A DNA stretch of 7,072 nt, from the NCBI GenBank assembly GCA_019348335.1, contig JAHWJR010000096.1, positions 1 to 7,072 on the forward strand, read 5' to 3'. The DNA comes from Actinomycetota bacterium. GTDB taxonomy: Bacteria > Actinomycetota > Acidimicrobiia > Acidimicrobiales > CADCSY01. Made by a program: the position numbers and the translations under genes. The notes below the pieces were generated by a model that did not search any database, was not told where the DNA came from, and saw only the letters and a program-made list of their open reading frames with translations. Below are positions 1 to 5,282 of the stretch, in pieces. Position 1 is the first letter of the stretch. Each line of letters opens with the position of its first letter.

Positions 1-416
1 CGCAGCTTGTCCTTGTCGATCGCCTGCTCCACCTTCGGATGCTCTTCGCGCTCCTCCCGCTCGGCGTGCGCCAAGACCTCGTTACGGAAGTGGGCGAAGC
101 GTGGTTCGAACTCCGGGTCGTCGACTCCCATCTTCTCCAGGTCCGAGAGCAGCTCCTTGCTCTTGGACTCCTCGTCGATGCGTGCCTCGGCCACTGACTC
201 GCCGCCTGGTGCTTTCTGAAGGAGCGGGTGGACGATCTCCTCTTCCGCCGTCTCGTGGACCGCGAGCTTGCGCACCAATCGCTCGAAGGCCTCGCGCTTG
301 GCGTCGATGGAAGACGCCGATGCGACCTGCCCGAACAGGTTCTTGATCTCGACGTGATCGCTGCGGACGGTGGCAATCAGGTCGTCCGGACTCGCTGCCT
401 CGGTCGTGTCTGACAC
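1..416 (-). CDS. Hemerythrin HHE cation-binding domain protein (3' end outside window)
   Basis: The visible 138 codons encode a hydrophilic, helical protein. It has a first metal-ligand candidate at His21 (DHVEIK), then His54-x3-Glu58-x4-His63 (HETAEEEIVHP) and a matching second block His117-x3-Glu121-x4-His126 (HAEREEREEHP). This two-fold pattern is typical of the HHE family, which binds a di-iron centre and is linked in bacteria to oxygen, nitric oxide or iron handling. The helix that often carries another His before its Leu-Leu (around residues 80-90, DEESKSKELL) has Ser/Glu instead. The start is GTG at 416, chosen because an AAGGAG ribosome-binding site lies 8 bases upstream and no closer alternative exists. 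No signal peptide or membrane segment is seen, so the protein is probably cytoplasmic. The substrate cannot be told from sequence. The family call is firm; the role is inferred. Confidence 0.85.
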   Translation of the reverse strand, partial: MSDTTEAASPDDLIATVRSDHVEIKNLFGQVASASSIDAKREAFERLVRKLAVHETAEEEIVHPLLQKAPGGESVAEARIDEESKSKELLSDLEKMGVDDPEFEPRFAHFRNEVLAHAEREEREEHPKVEQAIDKDKL

Positions 417-424
417 GGTGGGGT

Positions 425-430
425 CTCCTT
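425..430 (-). promoter_or_regulatory. Ribosome-binding site of the HHE gene
   Basis: On the minus strand the sequence reads AAGGAG, 8 bases before the GTG start at 416. It is a near-perfect Shine-Dalgarno sequence and fixes the non-ATG start. Confidence 0.7.
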
Positions 431-515
431 GATCGGGACCGCGCGTCTACCCCGGGGGCGGTCTCCGTACCCAGCCGTGCCCGGGCCTCGGTTCTCCCCC
501 ACTACTGCGGGATTT

Positions 516-535
516 GCCCCACCTCGCGGTGGGCC
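516..535 (-). terminator. Possible terminator hairpin after the HU gene
   Basis: CCCACC (518-523) and GGTGGG (528-533) form a perfect 6-bp stem with a TCGC loop. It starts about 15 bases after the HU stop codon on the minus strand and is followed by GCAAATC rather than a T-run. U-less GC hairpins are often proposed as terminators in high-G+C actinomycetes. The rest of the 417-548 gap shows no gene and no promoter that I would defend. Confidence 0.35.
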
Positions 536-548
536 GTCGTTCCCGAGG

Positions 549-971
549 TCAGGCTTTCTTTGCCGTCCGCTTCTTGGCCGGTGCCTTGGTGGCGCTGCGC
601 TTGGTGCCGGCGGCCTTGGTCGGCGCAGCCGCTTTGGTGGCCGTCGATGACGACGTGGGCGACCACACGCCCCGCGCCAGCTTGGGCGCCTGCTTGGGGG
701 TCATGACCGCTTCCTTGAACGCCTTGAGCGGCGTGATGCGCGCCTTCTTCGACGCCTTGATCTTGATCGGCTCACCCGTGGCCGGGTTGCGGCCCGTGCG
801 CGCTGCTCGCTGGACCTTGGCGAACTTGGCGAAGCCGCTGATGGTCACCGGCTCCCCCTTGGCGACCACCGCGGTGATGACCTCGGTGAGGCTGCGGACG
901 GTGGCGTCCACCTGCTTGGGGTCGAGATCCCCGTGCGCCGCCACCACCTTCACTAGCTCTCGTCGGTTCAT
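549..971 (-). CDS. hup: HU-family nucleoid DNA-binding protein with short Lys/Ala-rich tail
   Basis: The 140-residue protein has a complete HU/IHF fold. An N-terminal helical pair (residues 1-38, MNRRELV...) is followed by the hallmark beta-arm region GFAKF (46-50) and RTGRNPATGE (58-67). PIKIKASKKARITPLKAFKEAV (in 68-89) completes the core. From about residue 91 a basic tail follows with Ala-Lys-rich pieces such as PAKKRTAKKA at the end, like the tails of mycobacterial HupB and Streptomyces HupS. It is much shorter than the roughly 200-residue mycobacterial form. HU dimers bind and bend DNA with little sequence preference; the tail is thought to strengthen binding. The start ATG at 971 has AAGGG 7 bases upstream and GGAGG a little further away. 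A pair of direct repeats lies just upstream and may take part in control. The gene is followed, same strand, by the HHE gene 132 bp downstream. Confidence 0.95.
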   Translation of the reverse strand: MNRRELVKVVAAHGDLDPKQVDATVRSLTEVITAVVAKGEPVTISGFAKFAKVQRAARTGRNPATGEPIKIKASKKARITPLKAFKEAVMTPKQAPKLARGVWSPTSSSTATKAAAPTKAAGTKRSATKAPAKKRTAKKA

Positions 972-997
972 GCTGGAGCCCTTCCTCCCGTTGACTG

Positions 998-1033
998 GCT
1001 GACCGCCACAGTTTGGCCTAGTGCCACAGTCTG
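998..1033 (-). repeat. Tandem pair of 11-bp direct repeats upstream of the HU gene
   Basis: On the minus strand CAGACTGTGGC (1033-1023) and CAAACTGTGGC (1015-1005) match at 10 of 11 bases, at 18-bp spacing. Extending each to 18 bases keeps 13 of 18 identities. They lie about 27 to 62 bases before the HU start codon, where a promoter or operator would sit. No clear -35/-10 pair was found, so the function (activator or repressor half-sites, or chance) is open. Confidence 0.35.
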
Positions 1034-1046
1034 ATCGCCCGGCCGG

Positions 1047-1067
1047 GTCGAGCGGGGGATGCTCGAC
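1047..1067 (-). terminator. Possible terminator hairpin after the SRAP gene
   Basis: GTCGAGC (1047-1053) and GCTCGAC (1061-1067) form a perfect 7-bp stem with a 7-base loop. It begins 21 bases past the SRAP stop codon on the minus strand. There is no T-run after it. It may separate SRAP transcription from the HU promoter region. Confidence 0.4.
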
Positions 1068-1088
1068 GAGAGAGCTGCCGCTCGCACG

Positions 1089-1757
1089 TCATGCCGAGAG
1101 GAGCGCAGGGCCGTCGTTGGCCGTGCTGTTGACCAGCCGACTGGCGGGGGCGACGGTGAGCGCACCGGTGGGGAGGGGCTGCAGAAGCGGCTGCAGCGAC
1201 CGGCGGTCGCGGAGCGCGGGGTCGAGCCACTGGTCGAGCGCATGGGCCAACAGCACGGCGGGCATGCGGTCGTGCAAGGGCCTGACCGTCTCGTTGGCTG
1301 GCGTCGTCACGATGGCGCAGCTCACGAGGGCGGGCGCCCCTCGCCGCTCCCAGCGCTCCCACACCGCGGCCAACGCCAGCAGGGAGCCGTCGGTCATCGA
1401 GAGGTAGAACGGCTGCTTGGTCCCGTCGGGTGAGGTTCGCCACTCGTAGAAGCCATCAGCCGGCACCACACAGCGGCGCCGCACCAGGGCTTCGGCGAAG
1501 AGCGGCTTCTCGGCGATGGTCTCGGCCCGGGCGTTGATCGGCCTCGGGCCCGTCGTCGGGTCGTCGGCCCAGGGCGGGACCAGGCCCCAGCTCATCGCCC
1601 CGAGCCGGCGACCGGAACGGGTGCTGGCCACGGCTGGCACGACGGCCGTGGGGGCCACGTTGTACCGGGGCGGCAGCGTGTCGATCACCACCTCGTCGAC
1701 CTGGAACTGGGCGGCGATCACCGCGGGGGGTTGCGCGGAGACCAGACGGCCGCACAT
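1089..1757 (-). CDS. SOS response-associated peptidase (SRAP) family protein, YedK/HMCES-like
   Basis: This 222-residue protein has every hallmark of the SRAP family. These are the N-terminal MCGR with the reactive Cys2 (exposed after Met removal), RYNVAPT (31-37), WGLVPPW (57-63), INARAET (74-80) with Asn75, DGFYEW (101-106) with Glu105, and LHDRMP (161-166) with His162. Cys2, Asn75 and Glu105 fall at the same numbers as in E. coli YedK, and His162 is two off from its His160. Family members detect abasic sites in single-stranded DNA, form a thiazolidine crosslink through Cys2 and so shield the lesion from nucleases and error-prone bypass. The length is normal for the family. The start is the ATG at 1757, fixed by the need for Cys at position 2; no convincing Shine-Dalgarno lies upstream, so translation initiation may be weak or leaderless. 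It sits 85 bp after the STAS gene on the same strand. No LexA-type operator was recognised. Confidence 0.95.
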   Translation of the reverse strand: MCGRLVSAQPPAVIAAQFQVDEVVIDTLPPRYNVAPTAVVPAVASTRSGRRLGAMSWGLVPPWADDPTTGPRPINARAETIAEKPLFAEALVRRRCVVPADGFYEWRTSPDGTKQPFYLSMTDGSLLALAAVWERWERRGAPALVSCAIVTTPANETVRPLHDRMPAVLLAHALDQWLDPALRDRRSLQPLLQPLPTGALTVAPASRLVNSTANDGPALLSA

Positions 1758-1808
1758 CGGTCAGGAGCCGGGGAGGGCTGTCGCCACGGTCACCGCAGCG
1801 ACGCTATC

Positions 1809-1842
1809 CGCCCGCCGGCTGCAGAGCCGCCGGGGGCGGGCG
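1809..1842 (-). terminator. Possible terminator hairpin directly after the STAS gene
   Basis: CGCCCGCC (1809-1816) pairs perfectly with GGCGGGCG (1835-1842), giving an 8-bp all-GC stem that touches the STAS stop codon. The 18-base loop contains a further GGC/GCC pairing. No T-run follows. It could end the STAS transcript or protect its 3' end. Confidence 0.4.
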
Positions 1843-2265
1843 TCAGCGACGGTGCCCGAGCGAGCTTCTCGCCAGCACCGGCCCCGGGACGGCTCCGCAC
1901 GGGCGCAGGGCTCGGTGGGCAGCCGGGGCCTGCCGGCGCCTGGTGGCGACGTCAGCGAACTCGAGGACCTTGCGCACCAGTGGCCGGGCCGGGGGGCGGA
2001 CCAGGACGTCGCCGCCTCGGCCGCGGATCTTGTTGGCCAGGCGGACGACCACGCCCAACCCGGCCGCGTCGAGGAACTCCAGGTCGGTCATGTCCAGGAT
2101 CAGGGACAGTGGGCCCTGCCTGCGGGGGTCGTCGAGAATCGGCCCTACCGACGACCACAGCTCGGCGACGGCGGCGATGTCGAGCTCCCCGTGGAGCGAG
2201 ACTTCGACGGCACCGCCGAGATCGACCGTGACGACCCGGAACGGGCAGGTGACATCGTCCGACAC
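1843..2265 (-). CDS. STAS-domain protein, anti-sigma-factor antagonist type, with DAAG in place of DSSG
   Basis: With the GTG start at 2265 the protein has 140 residues. Residues 9-106 form a STAS domain: FRVVTVDLGGAVEVSLHGELD (beta strands and the GELD turn, 9-29), then LILDMTDLEFLDAAGLGVVVRL (55-76), then GRGGDVLVRPPARPLVRKVLEF (82-103). In SpoIIAA and RsbV, the prototypes, this loop is D-S-S-G and its second Ser is phosphorylated by the partner anti-sigma kinase. Here it is D66-A67-A68-G69, so that switch residue is missing. The Arg/Ala-rich tail after about residue 107 is not conserved in any way I recognise. The start was preferred over an ATG at 2304 because GAGGAAGG lies 5 bases before the GTG, while the ATG has no ribosome-binding site. 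No anti-sigma kinase or phosphatase gene is in view, so the partner is unknown. Role by family: it frees a sigma factor, or acts as a stressosome-like adaptor. Confidence 0.85.
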   Translation of the reverse strand: MSDDVTCPFRVVTVDLGGAVEVSLHGELDIAAVAELWSSVGPILDDPRRQGPLSLILDMTDLEFLDAAGLGVVVRLANKIRGRGGDVLVRPPARPLVRKVLEFADVATRRRQAPAAHRALRPCGAVPGPVLARSSLGHRR

Positions 2266-2270
2266 TCGGC

Positions 2271-2278
2271 CCTTCCTC
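2271..2278 (-). promoter_or_regulatory. Ribosome-binding site deciding the STAS start
   Basis: The minus strand reads GAGGAAGG, 5 bases before GTG at 2265. It supports the shorter 140-residue product over the 153-residue version from ATG 2304. Confidence 0.65.
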
Positions 2279-2370
2279 TCCCCGACCAAAGTGGCTGCGA
2301 GCATGATTCGACATCGGCAGGGGCGGGGATGACCTTGAGCTTTTTCCTCCCTCCTTCTGGGTCTCTTCTG

Positions 2371-2401
2371 GGCCGGCGTCAGTGGTCAACGACCGCCGGC
2401 C
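2371..2401 (-). terminator. Stem-loop across the stop codon of the PAP2 gene
   Basis: GGCCGGCG (2371-2378) pairs perfectly with CGCCGGCC (2394-2401). The 15-base loop holds the PAP2 stop codon. No T-run follows on the minus strand. It may be a U-less terminator or a 3'-end stabilising structure; chance in GC-rich DNA is also possible. Confidence 0.3.
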
Positions 2402-2940
2402 GAGTCGGTGTCGGCTTGGTCACCACCGGATTCTCCCGGCGGCCAAAGCTTCCACGCAGCGAGGGCGACGGCGATGCCGAGGGCCCCTCCCGCCAGGACG
2501 TCGCTGACGTAGTGGCTCCGCTTGCGGATCAGCGACCAGTGCACGGCCGTGGTGGCGGCCGAAAGCGGAAGGAACAGCACCGGGATCTCCTGCGCCGCCC
2601 CCAGGACGAAGGCCAGGTCGCTGGCGGCGTGACCGGAGGGGAACGACGAGGTGAAGGGGCCGAGGGTGTGCGCCGCCGCCCCCGTAGGGTGGCGCCGGCC
2701 GACGGCAGCCTTGATGGGAAGGTGCACCAGGGCGGCTGCGCCGTAGCAGACGATGCCCCGCAGGCCCGCCCGGCGGCCTCTCGGTCCGGTCAGGGCCAGG
2801 ACGCCGGCCAGGCCGGCCCACGCCGGAGGCCTCTGGACGACGTCACCGGCCCTGCCGAACGGTGTGGACCCCTTGTGGGACCCCTTTCCCACCAGCTTCG
2901 CCATGAGGGCGTCCTCGGCGCGCCCACCGATCTTCTTCAT
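2386..2940 (-). CDS. Small PAP2-superfamily phosphatase with divergent motif arginines
   Basis: The 184-residue protein carries the three-part PAP2 (type 2 phosphatidic acid phosphatase) signature. Motif 1 is K77-x6-H84-P85 (KAAVGRRHP), motif 2 is FPSGHAAS (100-107) with catalytic His104, and motif 3 is S136-L137-x5-H143-x3-D147 (HYVSDVLAGG). The usual motifs are K-x6-RP and SR-x5-H-x3-D. His104, His143 and Asp147 are thus kept, but both phosphate-contacting arginines are replaced (His84, Leu137). Hydrophobic stretches around 60-76, 107-133 and 148-166 suggest an integral membrane protein, although it is short for a six-helix PAP2 enzyme. The N-terminus is basic and has no signal peptide. Family members remove phosphate from lipid phosphates such as phosphatidate or undecaprenyl diphosphate. 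ATG 2940 was chosen because GAGG lies 7 bases upstream and similarity ends there, although the frame stays open much further upstream. It is divergent from the SRPBCC-BrkB gene, with 151 bp between the starts. Confidence 0.85.
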   Translation of the reverse strand: MKKIGGRAEDALMAKLVGKGSHKGSTPFGRAGDVVQRPPAWAGLAGVLALTGPRGRRAGLRGIVCYGAAALVHLPIKAAVGRRHPTGAAAHTLGPFTSSFPSGHAASDLAFVLGAAQEIPVLFLPLSAATTAVHWSLIRKRSHYVSDVLAGGALGIAVALAAWKLWPPGESGGDQADTDSAGGR

Positions 2941-3021
2941 TCCTGCACCTCGATCTTCCCCTCGGGCCTGCGAACGGCTTCCACCCTTCCCCGCCAGGTC
3001 GATTGACCCTCCCGGGCGGGT

Positions 3022-3033
3022 ACACCGTGGTGT
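3022..3033. promoter_or_regulatory. Small dyad in the divergent PAP2 / SRPBCC-BrkB promoter region
   Basis: ACACC-GT-GGTGT is a perfect 5-bp inverted repeat with a 2-base centre. It lies midway between the divergent start codons at 2940 and 3092, a natural place for a shared operator. No convincing promoter could be read on either strand of this 151-bp gap. Chance is quite possible at this length. Confidence 0.2.
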
Positions 3034-3079
3034 GGCGCCGCCGTACGGGCGGGCGCGAGTGCAGAGCATGTTGGAAGGG

Positions 3080-3085
3080 AAAGGA
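3080..3085 (+). promoter_or_regulatory. Ribosome-binding site of the SRPBCC-BrkB gene
   Basis: AAAGGA lies 6 bases before ATG 3092, with a further GGAAGGG just upstream. It supports this start over the in-frame ATG at 3068, which has no such site and lies upstream of the domain. Confidence 0.65.
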
Positions 3086-3091
3086 CCGGCC

Positions 3092-4552
3092 ATGCCCACT
3101 GTGAGTTGCGCCGTCGAGATCGACAGCCCCGCCGAGTCCGTGTACGAGCAGTGGAGTCGCTCCGAGCGCTTCCCCAGGTTCATGGGAGGCGCAGCCGAAC
3201 GACGCCGAATCGACCCCACCTCACCCGACTGGGTGGCGTTGCTGGAGGGCAAGCGGCGGGACTTCGACGCGGTGGTGACCGACCACGTCCCCGGCCAGCG
3301 CGTCGCCTGGGCGGGCAGCGGCGAGCGGTCCCACGCCGGCGTGGTGACCTTCGCCCCCCTCGGCGGTGACCGGACCCGCGTGATGGTGGAGCTCGACTGG
3401 GGCCCCGGGAGCGGCGCCGACCAGATGACCGACCGGCTGGTGCTCCGCCGGCAGCTCCAAGCCGACCTCGACGGCTTCCGGGCCGAGGCGCGTGGCACCG
3501 TGGGGGCCGGGGTGCCGGCGGCCGATGGTGACGGGGGTGCTTCCTCCAACGGCAACGGCGCCACCGGCTGGGCACCGACCGGCGAAGCAGCCTCCGCCGA
3601 CGGTGACGAGCGGGGGCGGGGAGCCGAGACCCCGACCGAGATCCCGCCGGCGGGCTGGCTCGACATCCTGAAGCGCACCATGGGCCAGCTCAAGAGCGAC
3701 AACGTGCCCATCGTCGGTGCCGGAGTGGCGTTCTACGTCTTCCTGGCCATGGTCCCGGCCATCGTCGCCGTGGTGTCGGTCTACGGCCTCGTCGCCGACC
3801 CTGTCGACGTCGAGCGCCAGCTCGGCTCCCTGCTCGGCGCCCTCCCGTCCGACGCCGCCGACCTGGTGCGGAACCAAGTCCAGGCCATCACCGCGCAAGG
3901 CCCCACGTCACTGGGCCTCGGCGTGGTCGTGAGCGTGCTCGCCGCCCTGTGGGCGGCCTCCAAGGGCATGCAGGCGCTGATCGTGGCCCTCAACATCGCG
4001 TACGACGAGGAGGAGACCCGGAAGTTCCTCCGCCTGCGGGGCCTCGCCCTGGGCCTGACGGTCGCCCTGGCGGTCGCCGCCGTGGTCGGGGTCGGCGGCA
4101 TGGTCCTGGCCGGCAAGCTGGCGTCGGCGCTCGGTACGTTCGGCGAGATCGCCATCGGCGTGCTCCGCTGGCCCATCCTCGGGGCCTTCGCCGTGCTGGT
4201 GCTGGCCGTGCTCTACCGCTACTCCCCCGACCGTGACGCGCCCGCCTGGCGTTGGGTGTCGCCGGGCGCCCTGGTCGCCACCGTCCTGTGGCTGGTGGGA
4301 TCGGTGGCCTTCGCGGTGTACGTGAACAACTTCGGCAAGTACAACGAGACCTACGGGACCCTGGGCGCCGTCGTCGTGCTCCTGCTGTGGCTGTTCCTGA
4401 CCGCCTACGTGATCATCTTCGGCGCCGAGCTCGACGCCGAGAGCGAGCGCCAGACCAGGCGGGACACCACCCAGGGGGACCGCCAGCCCATGGGCGACCG
4501 GGATGCCTACGCCGCCGACACCGTGGCGCCGGCAGCCGCCGGTCGCCGGTAG
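3092..4552 (+). CDS. Fusion of SRPBCC (cyclase/dehydrase, START-like) domain to YihY/BrkB-family membrane domain
   Basis: The 486-residue product has two recognisable parts. Residues 1-135 match the SRPBCC/polyketide cyclase-dehydrase pattern: VSCAVEIDSPAESVYEQWSR (4-23), FPRFMGG (27-33), DFDAVVTDHVPGQRVAW (57-73), HAGVVTFAPLGGDRTRVMVEL (81-101), and a long last helix near 115-133. Such domains form a helix-grip cavity that binds lipids or other hydrophobic ligands. A Gly/Ala/Ser/Asp-rich linker (about 136-184) follows. Residues 187-452 are a BrkB/YihY domain (once misnamed ribonuclease BN). It contains AGVAFYVFLAMVPAIVAVV (210-228), six predicted membrane helices (about 208-232, 272-301, 318-340, 354-375, 388-411, 421-446) and the family's C-terminal block NETYGTLGAVVVLLLW (418-433) with FGAELDAE (443-450). 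The tail is hydrophilic. The frame is uninterrupted and no internal ribosome-binding site precedes the BrkB part, so this is one protein. With no signal peptide, the ligand domain should be cytoplasmic. The BrkB function is not settled; E. coli YhjD, a relative, was tied genetically to lipid IVA export. A lipid-binding or lipid-sensing role is therefore an inference. Confidence 0.9.
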   Translation: MPTVSCAVEIDSPAESVYEQWSRSERFPRFMGGAAERRRIDPTSPDWVALLEGKRRDFDAVVTDHVPGQRVAWAGSGERSHAGVVTFAPLGGDRTRVMVELDWGPGSGADQMTDRLVLRRQLQADLDGFRAEARGTVGAGVPAADGDGGASSNGNGATGWAPTGEAASADGDERGRGAETPTEIPPAGWLDILKRTMGQLKSDNVPIVGAGVAFYVFLAMVPAIVAVVSVYGLVADPVDVERQLGSLLGALPSDAADLVRNQVQAITAQGPTSLGLGVVVSVLAALWAASKGMQALIVALNIAYDEEETRKFLRLRGLALGLTVALAVAAVVGVGGMVLAGKLASALGTFGEIAIGVLRWPILGAFAVLVLAVLYRYSPDRDAPAWRWVSPGALVATVLWLVGSVAFAVYVNNFGKYNETYGTLGAVVVLLLWLFLTAYVIIFGAELDAESERQTRRDTTQGDRQPMGDRDAYAADTVAPAAAGRR

Positions 4553-4559
4553 TTCCCGC

Positions 4560-5282
4560 TCAGATCGCCGGGTTGCGCTCGAAGACCACCTCGACCTCGT
4601 CGAAACCGAGGGATCCGAGCATGCTCTCGAGCATGTCCCGGGTGTTGTCCTGTGCCCGCTCGACGAGGTCGGAGTCGGCAGCGGCAGCGGCGAGCTTCTC
4701 CTGGGCGAGCAGGTACAGCTCCCGCTCGCCCGTGGGATTGTCGGCGAAGACGGAGGCGGCGCGGTCGAGCAGGCCGCGGTTGCGGCTGACCACGTAGCTC
4801 CGCTCGGGGTCGATCCTCGGCGGCGACAGGCGGGCGGGCGGCAGTCGGACGGTCACCGACTCCCCGTCGTCGGACACGTCGATCTCGCCTCGGGCGATCC
4901 TGGTGAAGTCGACGGAGGCGTCGACGGTGCCACCGGCGAGGAACACCGTGCGCTCCCCCTTGACAAAGGAGGGCACGAACGGAGTGTCCTCCTCGACATC
5001 GAGCACCACCTGGAACTGGCCCGTGGCCGCCCGGTATTCGCTGAGGTCCTTGATGGCTTCGAGGAGCGTCGGTTGGCTTCGGTCGACCGACTGCGTCGAA
5101 AAGGGGTTACCCAGGGAAGGGAGCAGACCGCTGATCCGGCCGAGGCCGGCGATCAGCACGACGACAATGACGGCGAAGAGCACGGGACGGGCCCACGAGG
5201 CCGGTGGGCGGGCACGGTGGAGCGCTGAGCGCTCCCGGTTCGACGGTGGGCCCGGCGACGTCTCCCCGTGGGCCTCGGCCAT
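4560..5282 (-). CDS. Membrane-anchored DUF4230-family protein
   Basis: The 240-residue protein starts with a polar, Arg-containing segment (1-33). One membrane helix follows (about 34-48, VLFAVIVVVLIAGLG). The rest is a predicted extracytoplasmic domain. After DRSQPTLLEAIKDLSEY (67-83) come a beta-rich stretch (QFQVVLDVEED, 89-99), then FVKGERTVFLAGGTVDASVDF, then a region with DDGESVTVRLPPARLSPPRID. Helices follow near YLLAQEKLAAAA and ARDM-like DNTRDMLESML, and the end is VEVVFERNP. This order (an 'L..l..L.ey.tA' start, a KGE..v....G.v.agvDl-like centre and a C-terminal helix plus strand) is that of the DUF4230 family, whose function is unknown. ATG 5282 was chosen because the frame, although open much further upstream, there only runs antisense to the ABC gene. 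A GGAGG at 5304-5308 is rather distant (about 21 bases), so initiation is not well explained. The gene ends 7 bp from the convergent SRPBCC-BrkB gene. Confidence 0.75.
   Translation of the reverse strand: MAEAHGETSPGPPSNRERSALHRARPPASWARPVLFAVIVVVLIAGLGRISGLLPSLGNPFSTQSVDRSQPTLLEAIKDLSEYRAATGQFQVVLDVEEDTPFVPSFVKGERTVFLAGGTVDASVDFTRIARGEIDVSDDGESVTVRLPPARLSPPRIDPERSYVVSRNRGLLDRAASVFADNPTGERELYLLAQEKLAAAAADSDLVERAQDNTRDMLESMLGSLGFDEVEVVFERNPAI

Noticed and set aside
514..1002. Plus-strand 162-residue open frame over the HU gene
   Set aside because: It is the exact antisense of a certain HU gene, and its translation has no recognisable domain.
2266..2304. ATG 2304 as the STAS start (153 residues)
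   Set aside because: It has no ribosome-binding site and the extra 13 residues add nothing to the domain, while GTG 2265 has a strong site.
2346..2356. AAGGAGGGAGG on the minus strand, a very strong Shine-Dalgarno-like tract
   Set aside because: No ATG, GTG or TTG lies within a usable distance downstream, and the STAS start has its own site at 2271-2278.
1516..3006. A 496-residue plus-strand open frame across the SRAP, STAS and PAP2 genes
   Set aside because: It is antisense to three well-supported genes, its translation is low-complexity Arg/Gly/Pro/Ala-rich with no domain, and long antisense frames are common in high-G+C DNA.
3003..3008. TTGACC as a -35 box of the SRPBCC-BrkB gene
   Set aside because: The only partner resembling a -10 box (TACACC at 3021) is 12 bases away, too close; nothing fits at 16-18 bases.
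2941..3711. Upstream extension of the PAP2 frame to ATG 3711
   Set aside because: The added 257 residues are antisense to the SRPBCC-BrkB gene and show no domain. ATG 2940 has a good ribosome-binding site where the homology-like part begins.
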